A DNA stretch of 64,000 nt from Ephemeroptericola cinctiostellae. GTDB taxonomy: Bacteria; Pseudomonadota; Gammaproteobacteria; Burkholderiales; Burkholderiaceae. Below, one piece after another: positions 9,213-18,781 of this stretch. The DNA lies in the NCBI RefSeq assembly GCF_003339525.1, contig NZ_CP031124.1, positions 372,001-436,000 of the forward strand. Reading direction: 5' to 3'. The notes below the pieces were generated by a model, which was not told where the DNA came from, ran no database searches, and saw only the letters and a program-made list of their open reading frames with translations. How positions within the stretch are numbered: the stretch's first letter is position 1; each line of letters starts with the position of its first letter. Position numbers and translations under genes: made by a program.

Positions 9213-9800
9213 ATGAACAACGACCTCAAACAACTTCTGACAGAACTCGAACATTTCGGCCAACAAAATGACCTCAATGCAGCACACCGCGATGAAAAAA
9301 TGCTCAACATCACACATGACACAGGTGTTTTTTTGGCTCACTTGGTGCATGCCATGGGCGCCACGCGCATTTTAGAAATTGGCACTTCGAATGGCTACTC
9401 AACCCTTTGGCTCGCCCACGCAACCGCCCAATTGAATGGCCACGTCACCACCATTGAACGAGATGCCGCTAAGATTGAACAGGCCAAAATCAACTTTAAC
9501 CGCGCACATTTAGCCGATCACATCATGCAAGTGGAAGCCGATGCAGGTCAACTGTTGCGGGATGTTCAGGCCTCAGCCTTCGACATCATTTTCCTCGATT
9601 CAGATCGCAGCGCCTACCTCGATTGGTGGCCACACCTTCGCCAAGCCATTCGGGTCGGTGGCGCCTTGGTCGTGGACAACGCCACATCCCATGCACCAGA
9701 AATGCAAACGTTCATGGACATGGTCAGCGCCGATGCCCAGTTTTCAAACAAGTTGGTCGACATCGGCAATGGTGAATTCATGGCCATACGCACAGCCTGA
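9213..9800 (+). CDS. SAM-dependent O-methyltransferase (YrrM/COMT-like)
   Basis: A 195-residue Rossmann methyltransferase with the SAM motif RILEIGTSNGYSTLWLA, an acidic second strand (TTIERDAAKIEQA) and the acidic IIFLDSD block typical of the small O-methyltransferase family 3. Start chosen at 9213 because AGGA lies just upstream and a longer frame would overlap glsA. It probably shares a transcript with glsA. Substrate unknown; the family acts on catechol-like or tRNA substrates. Confidence 0.8.
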   Translation: MNNDLKQLLTELEHFGQQNDLNAAHRDEKMLNITHDTGVFLAHLVHAMGATRILEIGTSNGYSTLWLAHATAQLNGHVTTIERDAAKIEQAKINFNRAHLADHIMQVEADAGQLLRDVQASAFDIIFLDSDRSAYLDWWPHLRQAIRVGGALVVDNATSHAPEMQTFMDMVSADAQFSNKLVDIGNGEFMAIRTA

Positions 9801-9867
9801 GCCCACACCGACCAGACCTTAAAAAATTTAAATGTAAGCGATCACTTTCTTTTTACAAACCATATAA

Positions 9868-10080
9868 ATTGACTTCAACACAAGGAAAGTGAGCTTAACT
9901 GTCGCTCAATCGTTCCCGCGTGTCTTTGGCGAGAGTCCAGCAAAACGCAAAACGTTTGTTTCAGCGTTATACAAGTCAAAAACGTAAAATGTGATTCACG
10001 CCCACTGGATTCCCGCCAAACGCACACGAAAATGATGGTGTGAGGTATTTATTGAGCGAGCGGCTTGTGTTGAAATCAAT
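9868..10080. repeat. Imperfect long inverted repeat, MITE-like element
   Basis: The two ends of this gene-free stretch are imperfect reverse complements. Outer arms: 9868-9884 versus 10064-10080 match in 16 of 17 bases. Next block: CGCTCAAT at 9903-9910 versus its complement at 10051-10058. Inner arms: 9911-9940 versus 10004-10032 share TTTGGCG and TCCAG blocks with a small gap. The central part is unpaired and AT-rich. There is no open frame. The arrangement resembles a degraded MITE or a dispersed intergenic palindrome, but I see no clear target-site duplication and no second copy in the window. Confidence 0.6.
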
Positions 10081-10124
10081 GAATTGAAGCCCTTTGATCG
10101 ACATTCAAATAGGCATTTAAAAAT

Positions 10125-10391
10125 TTAAGCATTCAACACCAGCAACGACTCAACCACATCAATGTATTTTTGCATGGCATCTACCGATGCCATGCCCGCC
10201 AGCGCAACCCATGCATCGAACTTTGCACGCGCCACGAAAGCCGTTGCACCTGGTCGCTCACCCGTTGCATCGCCCTCGGTCGCTTGTTTGAATAAGGTGT
10301 ATAAAGTGAGTAAATCGGCATTGCTCGGGCGGTTGCTTAAAGCTTTAACGGCAAGCTGTGCTTGGTTAAACTGTTCATTGAGGGTGCTCAT
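10125..10391 (-). CDS. Acyl-CoA-binding protein
   Basis: An 88-residue protein with the ACBP signature: LYTLFKQATEGD, a short GERPG loop, then ARAKFDAWVALAGMAS, matching the four-helix acyl-CoA binding fold. These proteins buffer and carry long-chain acyl-CoA. The ATG at 10391 has GGAGAC at good spacing; an upstream open extension encodes hydrophobic low-quality sequence and is not needed. It is a single gene, divergent from the glycosyltransferase downstream in the coordinate sense. Confidence 0.9.
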   Translation of the reverse strand: MSTLNEQFNQAQLAVKALSNRPSNADLLTLYTLFKQATEGDATGERPGATAFVARAKFDAWVALAGMASVDAMQKYIDVVESLLVLNA

Positions 10392-10568
10392 AAAGTCTCC
10401 AATCAAATGAAAGCATCGTAACACAATACAAAAGCACATCACAAACAAAATGAACGATCGTTCTTTTTTCATGTATTTCACAATCAAACTTGCTTGCCTC
10501 ATAAAATCGGTATAACCTGAGCATCCACATTCAATCTGAATATTGATGGTCTTTTTGAGGACATAGCC

Positions 10569-11789
10569 ATGCGTTTATTGCTGATACACCAAAATTTCCC
10601 AGGACAATTTCGCCGCATGGCCCCCCTGTGGGCAAAATACCCCAATTGGGATGTCTTGGGATTGGGGCGCAAACGCTCTCAGGGCATGACCGATCTCAAA
10701 TGGGTCGGCTATGACCTCCACAGGGAGCCAGATCCCAGCAAACAGCACCCTTATCTGGTCAGCATGGAAAGTGCCGTGCTGCACGGACAAGCCACCGCAC
10801 GTGCGCTGTTGCAACTCAAACAAAAAGGCTATGCGCCCGATGTGATTTTGGCACATCCAGGTTGGGGGGAAACGTTATACGCCCGAGATGTGTTTCCCAA
10901 TGCACGACTGGTTCACTTGTGCGAATGGTATTACGGCACGGCAAACTCCGACTTTGGCTTCGATCCAGAATTCCCGAGCAACTTTGATGCCCAAGCTCGG
11001 GTCAAAACATGGAATGCATTACACGCGCTGAATTTGGTCAACTGCGATGCGGGCATCAGCGCCACGCAATGGCAACGCTCACGCCACCCCAAAGAGCTGC
11101 AACATAAAATCCAAGTCATTCATGAAGGGGTCGACACCCATTATCTGAAACCCGATGCCCATGCTGAGCTAACTTTGCCCGACGGCACACGTCTGCGTGC
11201 TGGTGATCCAATTGTGACCTACGTCGCACGCAATTTAGAGCCCTATCGCGGCTTTCACATCTTCATGCGCTCACTGGCACAGTTGCAACGCGAACACCCA
11301 ACATGCCACGTTGTCATTGTCGGCGGCGATGAGGTCAGCTATGGCTCGCCACCAAAAGATGCCGCCAATTGGCGGGAAAAAATGTTGGCCGAGGTGAAGT
11401 TGGACATGAGTCGTGTGCACATCCTCGGTAAACTGCCTTACGCAACCTACGCCAAAGTGCTACAAGTGTCTGCCGCCCACGTGTATTTGACCTACCCATT
11501 CGTGCTGTCATGGTCGATGCTCGAGGCCATGGCCAGTGGTTGCGTGATGATCGCCTCACGCACTGCACCCGTTGAAGAAGTCATCACCGATGGACTGCAA
11601 GGTGTTTTAACCGATTTTTTTGATTCAGAGCAACTGGTGAAACACATGATTCATGCGCTCAACCACCCAGAATTCTATCGAGACATGCGTGCCGCCGCAC
11701 GTGCGAAGGTGCAAGCGGATTACACTTTAGATAAAGCGGAGAAAAGCTTTAAAGAATTGATTTTGGGCAACAGCGAGTCTGAGTCTTGA
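10569..11789 (+). CDS. Glycosyltransferase family 4
   Basis: A 406-residue GT-B fold glycosyltransferase. The N-terminal half opens with MRLLLIHQNFPGQFRRM and the C-terminal half has the family 4 nucleotide-sugar block (SWSMLEAMASGCVMIAS) with the Glu of the EX7E pattern and PVEEVITDG. Such enzymes transfer a sugar in surface polysaccharide or glycoconjugate synthesis. No other polysaccharide gene is adjacent, so the acceptor cannot be inferred. Confidence 0.88.
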   Translation: MRLLLIHQNFPGQFRRMAPLWAKYPNWDVLGLGRKRSQGMTDLKWVGYDLHREPDPSKQHPYLVSMESAVLHGQATARALLQLKQKGYAPDVILAHPGWGETLYARDVFPNARLVHLCEWYYGTANSDFGFDPEFPSNFDAQARVKTWNALHALNLVNCDAGISATQWQRSRHPKELQHKIQVIHEGVDTHYLKPDAHAELTLPDGTRLRAGDPIVTYVARNLEPYRGFHIFMRSLAQLQREHPTCHVVIVGGDEVSYGSPPKDAANWREKMLAEVKLDMSRVHILGKLPYATYAKVLQVSAAHVYLTYPFVLSWSMLEAMASGCVMIASRTAPVEEVITDGLQGVLTDFFDSEQLVKHMIHALNHPEFYRDMRAAARAKVQADYTLDKAEKSFKELILGNSESES

Positions 11790-12064
11790 TGGCAGCAAGA
11801 CTGCCCGCAGGTGCGCCACATTTTTTAGAATGATTATGACTGAGATTTAAAAGCAAGCCCGCGCTTTCAGTTGAAGAGGGGTTTCTTGAAGTGCATTGCG
11901 AATGTGTCAATCGCCCGATGTTGTGTTTCTCGATTTTTTAGGGCTCATGGCGGATTTTGCACGGATTCACCACTCAAAACCTTTAAACTCAAACCATCAC
12001 AAAGCGCACCTTACCCTGCGATGAGCGACAAAAGACACCCATCATTTGATGGGCTGGCATGCCA

Positions 12065-12517
12065 TCAATGCCGAGCTTCATCCGAATCATCCATCAAACC
12101 ATGCAACAGCATGTCATCAATTTCTTGATTGTCCGCCCATAAAATGGTCAACAACAAAGCTTTGAACGTATCGGGCTGGCTGATCGGGTGTGGCAACATC
12201 ATGCAACGCTCAATGATGAGCTCGCGCTGAAACTCTGTGATGCTGTTGGCATGCAACAACGAGTCCAACATGAGCAAACCCTCATCACCGATTTGAGAAC
12301 GCTCACTTTGATGGTAAATGCGATGGCTTGGGCTGCGTTTGGCATTGACCTGGACGATTTCAAGCGGTGTGCGCAACTGCTCAACCCACAACACAGCAGA
12401 ACGCACTTCGTGCTCCTCGAAACCCTCATACGACAAACGACGCGCCAAAGTGAGCGCGTCAGGGCATTGTGCAATGCCCACATAGTTTTCAAACAAGTAA
12501 AAGAAAATATCGACCAC
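12065..12517 (-). CDS. smg: Smg family protein (DUF494)
   Basis: A 150-residue protein starting VVDIFFYLFENYVG, the conserved Smg N-terminus, with the alpha-helical body and EIDDMLLHGL near the end. Function is unknown, but the gene is usually linked to dprA. Here the KirBac channel gene sits between them. I chose the GTG at 12517 because the longer open frame to an ATG at 12559 would translate the terminator hairpin of the upstream gene. The resulting length matches the family. Confidence 0.8.
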   Translation of the reverse strand: MVDIFFYLFENYVGIAQCPDALTLARRLSYEGFEEHEVRSAVLWVEQLRTPLEIVQVNAKRSPSHRIYHQSERSQIGDEGLLMLDSLLHANSITEFQRELIIERCMMLPHPISQPDTFKALLLTILWADNQEIDDMLLHGLMDDSDEARH

Positions 12518-12538
12518 GGTTAAAACCACACTTCCATC

Positions 12539-12567
12539 AAAAAACCAGCGGCGCATCAAGCGCCGCT
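12539..12567 (-). terminator. Rho-independent terminator of the KirBac gene
   Basis: Perfect 8-bp GC-rich stem AGCGGCGC/GCGCCGCT, 5-base loop, six T on the minus strand. It ends about 20 bases before the smg start, so smg needs its own promoter or read-through. Confidence 0.85.
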
Positions 12568-12629
12568 TTCATGAACGGTATTTTACTTTAAAATCAAGCA
12601 TCTCGCTCAAAAAATAAAACCCGCACCGC

Positions 12630-13517
12630 TCAACCCAAGGCTTCAGTGTCATGAAACAACGTGTAATCAATGTGCGAGACGCCATCGGCATCAACATAAA
12701 TCGCATCCACATAGCGGTGCTGCCATTTCACATCGGTGTGTTCATAGACTTGACGTGCCTGCATTTGCTGAGTGGTGGACTCATCGGTGCCTTTGACAAT
12801 CAACACAAAACTCATGTCTTTGGCCTTAAAATCCACCGCCGTTAAACCAAATAAAGGGCTGGACTCATCCACCACATGCATGATGGTCCACCCCATAAAA
12901 AACATCGGCTGACTTGTGCGCACCAATTTCAAATCGATCACCCGCCGAAAACGCGCCCCCTCCAATGTTTTTTCCACCCGCAACATAGACAGCTTCGCCG
13001 TAGCATCAACGATGAAATTTTGACGGGCATTGGCAGTGCGAATCATCAGCGTCGGCTGACCATTGACCACCGTCATCACGGGTGAATTGGCAAACAAAAT
13101 GCGGGCGCGGGGTTTAGAAAAACGAGCAAAAATCAAACCCGTCAAAATGGCCGAACCTGACAACCCAATGAACATTTCAGCGGTCGCCACAAAGTGAGTG
13201 AACACGCTGATTGGATGCATGTCACCGTACCCAACGGTCGCCAAGGTTTCCACGCTGAAGAAAAATGCGCCTAAAATATTGTCGGGAAACAGGTTGGCAA
13301 TGCCCTCAGGCTCAATCATGTACAGCAATGCAAACAACACATTCAACATCACAAACGCCAAAGCCACTCCGCTGAAAAACCCCAGCCATGTCATCGACAA
13401 ACAGCTGTGATAAAGGTCATGCCAAATGTGGGTTGGGTTGCCATGAACAATGATGTGTCGTCCGCCAAAGGTGGCTTTTTTGGTGGTTTTTACTTTTGAT
13501 TGGGCATTAAAGGGCAT
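12630..13517 (-). CDS. Inward-rectifier potassium channel, KirBac family
   Basis: The 295-residue protein has the order slide helix (HIWHDLYHSCL), outer helix TM1 (about 45-68), pore helix (FFFSVETLA), the K+ selectivity filter TVGYGD at 94-99, inner helix TM2, then a cytoplasmic immunoglobulin-like domain (ARILFANSP, LMIRTANARQN, DLKLVRTSQPMFFMGW, HVVDESSPLFG, HIDYTLFHDTE). These blocks match the prokaryotic Kir proteins such as KirBac1.1 along the full length. It conducts K+ across the inner membrane. ATG 13517 is chosen because the open extension upstream lacks conserved sequence; no strong Shine-Dalgarno sequence is seen. Confidence 0.93.
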   Translation of the reverse strand: MPFNAQSKVKTTKKATFGGRHIIVHGNPTHIWHDLYHSCLSMTWLGFFSGVALAFVMLNVLFALLYMIEPEGIANLFPDNILGAFFFSVETLATVGYGDMHPISVFTHFVATAEMFIGLSGSAILTGLIFARFSKPRARILFANSPVMTVVNGQPTLMIRTANARQNFIVDATAKLSMLRVEKTLEGARFRRVIDLKLVRTSQPMFFMGWTIMHVVDESSPLFGLTAVDFKAKDMSFVLIVKGTDESTTQQMQARQVYEHTDVKWQHRYVDAIYVDADGVSHIDYTLFHDTEALG

Positions 13518-13628
13518 TGTGGGATACAAGAAAAATGATTGAGAAAGACAAAAAAGCCAATATTCAGATGTCATGTCAACCAAATATTTTGCACAAGGTC
13601 GCCTTCAAATACAAGGTGTTCTTAAAAA

Positions 13629-14819
13629 TTAATGCACCCGTTGGCTGAACACATTTCCAGGTCGTTTCTCCACTCGACCATCCAACTCCAGCATCATCAA
13701 CTCAGCGGACAACACGGCAATCGGTAAAGTCGTGCGTGCAGCAAGCGTGTCCAAATCACAAGGATCAAAACCCAATGCAGTCAAAATGCGCTGCTGCACA
13801 TCGCTCGTTCCAGCAGCATCGGACACCTCAACAGAAGCAGACTCAACAGAGGTACATGAGGTGGCTGAGGATGACTCAGCCGAACATAGAGAGTGCGCAC
13901 TCACACTCAACAAAGGTTTTATTTCTTCTAAAATATCTTTCGCCGACTCAACCAGCTTCGCCCCTTGTCGAATGAGCGAATGGCAGCCACGAGCCAACGG
14001 TGAGTGGATGGAGCCGGGAATTGCAAACACCTCACGATTTTGTTCAGCAGCCTGTCGCGCGGTGATCAAAGAACCCGACTTAAGAGCGGCCTCAACCACC
14101 AAAACACCTTGTGCCAAACCCGAAATGATTCGATTTCGACGCGGAAAATTGGCGGTCATGGCCGGCGTACCCAAATGAAATTCACTGACAATCACACCCT
14201 CTTGAGCGATCTGATGCGCCAACTCACGGTTACGCGCAGGATACACAATGTCACATCCCGTGCCAATGACGGCAATGGTCGAACCACAGACCTGATTTTT
14301 CGCCAAAGCCGCCAAAGCGCCTCGGTGCGCCGCCGCATCAATGCCCAAAGCCAGCCCTGAAACGATGTTCATACCACCCGCAGCCAACTCGTGTGCAAAC
14401 TGTTCCGCATTGCTGATGCCTTGCGCCGTGGCATTGCGGCTGCCAACAATCGCCAAATTTGCCGCCCCATTGAGCAGGTCAATGCGTCCTTTCGCATACA
14501 ACAAGGGAGGAGGGTCGGCCGTGCTCAATAAAAACTGAGGGTAATAAGGTGAATCAAGCGTCAACACATGGTTCTCTGGCGAATTCAACCATGCCAAAGC
14601 CAGATCCATTTGCTTTTGAAAAGCGTCGCCCGGCGGTGCGCGCAAATCGGTGGCGATGCGATCCGAAGTGATGCTTGCCAAAGTGCCATGGCTTTGTTTG
14701 AGAATGTTGTAAGGCAAACCAAAAGCACGCAATAACTTCTGTGCTGTCATGCTGCCCAAGCCATCCACCAATAAAAGTCGCAACCAATCGGCCAAATCAT
14801 CTTCCGCTATTTTCATCAT
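13629..14819 (-). CDS. dprA: DNA-processing protein DprA
   Basis: A 396-residue DprA/Smf protein that loads RecA on incoming single-stranded DNA in natural transformation. Visible are the helix-hairpin-helix-like N-terminal region, YPQFLLSTADPPPLLYAKG, the Rossmann core with IVGSRNATAQG, SGLALGIDAAAHRGAL, IAVIGTGCDIVYP and NRIISGLAQGVLVVEA, and a C-terminal winged-helix (DML1-like) domain after a low-complexity Ser/Thr/Glu linker. The ATG at 14819 overlaps the upstream gene's TGA as ATGA, indicating coupling. Confidence 0.95.
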   Translation of the reverse strand: MMKIAEDDLADWLRLLLVDGLGSMTAQKLLRAFGLPYNILKQSHGTLASITSDRIATDLRAPPGDAFQKQMDLALAWLNSPENHVLTLDSPYYPQFLLSTADPPPLLYAKGRIDLLNGAANLAIVGSRNATAQGISNAEQFAHELAAGGMNIVSGLALGIDAAAHRGALAALAKNQVCGSTIAVIGTGCDIVYPARNRELAHQIAQEGVIVSEFHLGTPAMTANFPRRNRIISGLAQGVLVVEAALKSGSLITARQAAEQNREVFAIPGSIHSPLARGCHSLIRQGAKLVESAKDILEEIKPLLSVSAHSLCSAESSSATSCTSVESASVEVSDAAGTSDVQQRILTALGFDPCDLDTLAARTTLPIAVLSAELMMLELDGRVEKRPGNVFSQRVH

Positions 14820-15712
14820 GGCTGCACCGCCTTCACAACCCCCTTCAGCGTTTCCTCCGCCGACCAAAAACGCAAAGCAGTACCCACCTCAACCTCATGC
14901 ACCGCACGATCAACATACACCACACTCGAATGCTCAAGCACCTGTAACACACGTACGCGACCAAATGCTTTCGCACTGGCGGGTTGATTGGACACCTCAT
15001 CCACCAATTGCCAGACCTGACCAACAGCCAGACCGTGGTCTTGACCTTGATCGATCAAGGCGATGGCATTGCGTTCACCTACATACGCATTGTTCAGAAG
15101 CACCTTAATTTTCGCAGCCTTTGTTGGATCTAAAGGCACAGAAGAGGGTGAGGCTGGAACCGAGCCAACCACCATACAGTCCAAAGGCAACAACCGATCG
15201 CTCAAGTTCACCTCATCGCGCGTGGTGCGAATCACCAAAGGCACAGTGGAAACACCGTTCAACACGGTGGTTTGAGCACCGCTCACCCGAGCCGCACCGA
15301 TCACTTCAATGCGTCGACCGACCGCGCCCCTATAGGGATTAGGCTTAATGACGTGCTCTCGCACAATATAAAAAGCAGCCTCAGGACCAATCAGCGATGT
15401 GGCCGAAGAGGGCTTCATTTGCGTCAAAATTCGCGAATCAACACCCCACAGCACATGCTGATCCGCAGCCAAAATGGGTAAAGTCGCAGAGAAAAAATCA
15501 ATTTTCGAGTCACCCTGCTCATTCGACAAAAACCACCATGGCAACTCACCTGCATCATGCGGGCTTGGCAATGCGTTTAAGCCGTACGGCGCACACGCCC
15601 CTGGTGGAGACAGATATGCCGCTTGTGCCCATGCAGCTGCATGACTCAACAGAAAGGTGGCCGCGCTGATGCGCAGGGCTGTGGTAAAATATCGAATATA
15701 ACGTGTGCTCAT
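14816..15712 (-). CDS. Exported protein of unknown function upstream of dprA
   Basis: A 298-residue protein with a signal peptide (RISAATFLLSHAAAWAQA) and a predominantly beta C-terminal half (RRIEVIGAARVSGAQTT, LLPLDCMV, GLAVGQVWQLVDE, VHEVEVGTALRF). In many Burkholderiales the gene between dprA and def encodes an exported LysM peptidoglycan-binding protein; the position and C-terminal half fit that family, but I do not see a convincing LysM repeat. Two starts are possible (15760 or 15712); the second places the signal peptide near the N-terminus. It overlaps dprA by 4 bases and is divergent from def. Confidence 0.7.
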   Translation of the reverse strand: MSTRYIRYFTTALRISAATFLLSHAAAWAQAAYLSPPGACAPYGLNALPSPHDAGELPWWFLSNEQGDSKIDFFSATLPILAADQHVLWGVDSRILTQMKPSSATSLIGPEAAFYIVREHVIKPNPYRGAVGRRIEVIGAARVSGAQTTVLNGVSTVPLVIRTTRDEVNLSDRLLPLDCMVVGSVPASPSSVPLDPTKAAKIKVLLNNAYVGERNAIALIDQGQDHGLAVGQVWQLVDEVSNQPASAKAFGRVRVLQVLEHSSVVYVDRAVHEVEVGTALRFWSAEETLKGVVKAVQP

Positions 15713-15777
15713 GTCTGCTGTCTGGCTGTGATTTGATATGGCATGATAGTCCAAATGCATAACCCGAGTAAAAAATT

Positions 15778-16281
15778 ATGACGATTTTGTCAATTTTAAA
15801 ATTCCCCGACCCACGCCTGCACACCATTGCAAAACCGGTGACCGCCGTTGATGAGCGCGTTCGCCAAATCGCCGCGAACATGAGCGAAACCATGTACGAA
15901 GCCAACGGCGTTGGCCTTGCAGCCACACAAGTGGACATACATGAACGCATTGTGGTGGTGGACACCAGCGAAACGCGTGATCAGCTGCAAATCTTCATCA
16001 ACCCCGAAATCATCGCACAAAGCCTTGAGAAGAAAGAATGGGAAGAGGGCTGTCTGTCTGTACCTGAAGTTTACGACATTGTGACCCGCCCTGACCGCGT
16101 GCGTGTTCGCGCCTTGGATTTAAATGGCAATGTTTTTGAAATCGACTGCGACGAGCTGCTTGCAGTGTGTTTGCAACATGAAATCGATCACTTGAACGGT
16201 AAGGTGTTTGTGCAACATTTATCCAAACTGAAGCAAAACCGTTTAAAAGCGAAGATCAAAAAGCAGGAACGCGACAACTGA
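15778..16281 (+). CDS. def: Peptide deformylase
   Basis: The 167-residue metallohydrolase removes the N-formyl group from nascent proteins. All three family motifs are intact: GVGLAATQ (44-51), EGCLSVP (90-96, metal Cys) and QHEIDHL (133-139, two metal His and catalytic Glu). It is followed by fmt, which performs the opposite step on initiator tRNA, in the usual def-fmt pair. Confidence 0.97.
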   Translation: MTILSILKFPDPRLHTIAKPVTAVDERVRQIAANMSETMYEANGVGLAATQVDIHERIVVVDTSETRDQLQIFINPEIIAQSLEKKEWEEGCLSVPEVYDIVTRPDRVRVRALDLNGNVFEIDCDELLAVCLQHEIDHLNGKVFVQHLSKLKQNRLKAKIKKQERDN

Positions 16282-16292
16282 TTAAACAATCG

Positions 16293-16317
16293 CCCTACGC
16301 ATGCGTAGGGTTTTACT
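16293..16317 (+). terminator. Palindromic terminator-like hairpin between def and fmt
   Basis: CCCTACGC directly joined to GCGTAGGG around a 2-base centre, followed by TTTTACTTTTTT. The loop is very short, so it may attenuate rather than stop transcription into fmt, whose ATG follows 15 bases later. Confidence 0.55.
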
Positions 16318-16331
16318 TTTTTGGAACCCCC

Positions 16332-17294
16332 ATGAACATCGTTTTCGCAGGTACGCCTGTTTTCGCCGCTCAGGCGTTACAAGCCATTCTTGATGCAGGC
16401 TTCAATGTGCCATTGGTGCTGACCCAACCCGACCGCCCCAGTGGGCGAGGCATGAAGCTCACGCCCAGCCCCGTCAAACAAGTGGCTTTGGCACACCACA
16501 TCACGGTCGCTCAGCCCACGTCGCTCAAACTGGATGGCAAATACCCACTCGAAGCTGAGGCTGCGCGTGAGGCGCTAAAAACGGCCAACGCCGACGTGAT
16601 GGTGGTCGCGGCCTATGGTTTGATTTTACCCACTGACGTGCTTGAAACCCCAGCGCATGGTTGCATCAACATTCATGCCTCTTTGCTACCCCGTTGGCGT
16701 GGTGCGGCACCGATTCACCGTGCAATTGAGGCGGGTGATGCGGCGACAGGAATCACCTTGATGCAGATGGATGTGGGGCTGGACACTGGCGACATGCTGG
16801 CGATCGAGTCGTTGCCCATCACCCCACAACACACCACAGCGGTGTTGCACGATGAATTGGCGGCAATGGGTGCCCGCATGGTGGTTGATTATTTAAAAGC
16901 CTTGCAAAGCGGCACAGCACCGACAGGCACAGTTCAACCGAGCGAGGGCGTGAGTTATGCCAGTAAAATCGACAAAGCCGAATCGCACTTGAATTGGCAT
17001 GACAGCGCCACCACATTAGAACGTAAGATCCGTGCATTTGACCCCGCCCCAGGTTGTGTGGCCAAAGTCGATGACAACACGTCATTCAAAATTTGGGCCG
17101 CGCAAGTCGTGCACAACAATGTGCACTCGCACGCAGCAGGCACCGTGTTGGGGGTTGATAAACACGGCATTGACATCGCCTGTGGTCAAGGCGTACTGCG
17201 CATCACCCAAGCACAAAAGGCGGGGGCAAAGCGTTTGCCCGTCGCACAGTTTATCGACGGCTTTGCATTGTCTGCGGGTGTACCGCTTTTGTGA
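16332..17294 (+). CDS. fmt: Methionyl-tRNA formyltransferase
   Basis: The 320-residue enzyme formylates Met-tRNAi using 10-formyl-tetrahydrofolate. The N-terminal domain contains the catalytic Asn-His-Asp set in INIHASLLPRWRGAAPIHRA and MQMDVGLDTGDML, and the C-terminal OB-fold-like tRNA-binding domain (KIRAFDPAPGCVA) follows. Start and length match the family. Confidence 0.97.
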   Translation: MNIVFAGTPVFAAQALQAILDAGFNVPLVLTQPDRPSGRGMKLTPSPVKQVALAHHITVAQPTSLKLDGKYPLEAEAAREALKTANADVMVVAAYGLILPTDVLETPAHGCINIHASLLPRWRGAAPIHRAIEAGDAATGITLMQMDVGLDTGDMLAIESLPITPQHTTAVLHDELAAMGARMVVDYLKALQSGTAPTGTVQPSEGVSYASKIDKAESHLNWHDSATTLERKIRAFDPAPGCVAKVDDNTSFKIWAAQVVHNNVHSHAAGTVLGVDKHGIDIACGQGVLRITQAQKAGAKRLPVAQFIDGFALSAGVPLL

Positions 17295-17379
17295 TAACCT
17301 TGTTGCTCTGTCGTCAACCAAAAACAGTGCAACACATTAATGTCACGCAACCATTTTTTCACTTAAGAGGAAACACACC

Positions 17380-18246
17380 ATGTGGAACATGACCAAAACC
17401 TTCATGCTGATGGCGGCGATCACCGCCCTGTTTGTTGTGATTGGACAAATGATTGGCGGTCAAACCGGTATGATTTTCGCCGTTGTCATGTCATTGGCAA
17501 TGAACTTTTTTTCGTACTGGTTTTCAGACAAAATGGTTCTGAAGATGTACAACGCGCAGGAAGTCGATGCGCAAACAGCGCCTGAGTTTTACAATATGGT
17601 CAAAGAGTTGTCGGTACGCGCCGACATTCCAATGCCCAAAGTCTACCTCATCAACGAAGATGCGCCCAACGCGTTCGCCACAGGCCGCAGCCCATCGCAC
17701 GCCGCAGTGGCTGCCACCACAGGCATTTTGCGCGCCTTATCGCCTCGTGAGTTACGTGGTGTCATGGCGCATGAGTTGGCCCACGTCAAACACCGTGATA
17801 TTTTGACCTCCACCATTGCGGCCACCATGGCGGGTGCCATTTCGTCTTTAGCGAACATGGCCATGTTTTTCGGCGGGCGCAACAGCGATGACGAAGAGGG
17901 TGGCTCAAACATTTTCGCCACCATGGCCATGATGTTTCTTGCCCCACTGGCCGCAAGCTTGATTCAAATGGCGATTTCACGTGCACGCGAATTTGAAGCA
18001 GACCGTGGCGGCGCAGAAATTGCAGGCGAACCTTTGGCTTTGGCTTCCGCTTTGGATAAAATCCACAAGTATGCAGCGGGCATCCCATTTGCAGCCGCAG
18101 AAAGTCACCCCGCCACAGCACAAATGATGATCATCAACCCATTGTTTGGCGGCGGCATCTCCAAAATGTTCTCCACTCACCCGGCAACCGAAGAGCGCAT
18201 CGCACGCTTGCAAGAAATGGCGCGAACAGGCCAATACCCCGCCTAA
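17380..18246 (+). CDS. htpX: Membrane zinc metalloprotease HtpX
   Basis: A 288-residue M48 protease involved in quality control of inner-membrane proteins under heat or envelope stress. Two N-terminal membrane segments (about 8-20 and 30-47), zinc motif [10 protein letters not shown] (131-140), two further hydrophobic segments, and the third zinc ligand in [11 protein letters not shown] are visible. GAGG lies 9 bases before the ATG. It follows fmt by 85 bases and ends at a strong terminator. Confidence 0.96.
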   Translation: MWNMTKTFMLMAAITALFVVIGQMIGGQTGMIFAVVMSLAMNFFSYWFSDKMVLKMYNAQEVDAQTAPEFYNMVKELSVRADIPMPKVYLINEDAPNAFATGRSPSHAAVAATTGILRALSPRELRGVMAHELAHVKHRDILTSTIAATMAGAISSLANMAMFFGGRNSDDEEGGSNIFATMAMMFLAPLAASLIQMAISRAREFEADRGGAEIAGEPLALASALDKIHKYAAGIPFAAAESHPATAQMMIINPLFGGGISKMFSTHPATEERIARLQEMARTGQYPA

Positions 18247-18287
18247 ACCGCTCAAGCTTTGCCATCAATGCAAAAAAAAGCCCACAT

Positions 18288-18318
18288 AAATGCGCGGATA
18301 CTGTCCGCGCATTTTTAT
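18288..18318 (+). terminator. Rho-independent terminator of htpX
   Basis: Stem AAATGCGCGGA/TCCGCGCATTT with a 5-base loop and a following T-rich tail. Confidence 0.85.
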
Positions 18319-18340
18319 TGGATTTAAATCAATATTTTTA

Positions 18341-18667
18341 TTAAGACTTGCTCATCTCCATCGCCTCAGCGATTTCAATGGTGCCACCTGCTTTTAAATG
18401 CGGGCTGCCTTTGGCTTTTTGATGCGCATCCGCCAAGCTCGTGGCTTCAATTAAACTGTAACCACTTGCAGGGTTACTGCCACCGCCCGCACTGAGCGAA
18501 CCATCACTGTTTACAGTAGATGACAAACCGACAGGGTTTCCACCATCAATCACCGCATCGCCCATGCTGGCAAACCATTGGATCCATGCTTGCATGATCG
18601 CCATGCCTTCCTCTGGACTGCTCGGCTGAACGTTGCCGCCGTGGTAAACAAAAACGTATTTGGCCAT
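18341..18667 (-). CDS. YCII-related (DGPF-like) domain protein
   Basis: A 108-residue protein of the dimeric alpha+beta barrel YCII group, beginning MAKYVFVYHGG and containing WIQWFASMGDAVIDGGNP and a C-terminal GGTIEIAEAMEM. Family members are small cytosolic proteins of poorly defined function. It stands alone on the minus strand, facing htpX. Confidence 0.75.
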   Translation of the reverse strand: MAKYVFVYHGGNVQPSSPEEGMAIMQAWIQWFASMGDAVIDGGNPVGLSSTVNSDGSLSAGGGSNPASGYSLIEATSLADAHQKAKGSPHLKAGGTIEIAEAMEMSKS

Positions 18668-18781
18668 GTTGATGCTCCTATGTGAAGAAATCGTTGGGAT
18701 GTTGTTTGAAAAAATGCCTGCGACAGCTCATTTTAACGTTTCCATTATGCTTCAATTCCCACACCCTCATCGCATCGGCCT

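Noticed and set aside
11790..12064. 85-codon plus-strand frame at 11871-12128
   Set aside because: No domain, no Shine-Dalgarno sequence, and it runs into smg on the opposite strand.
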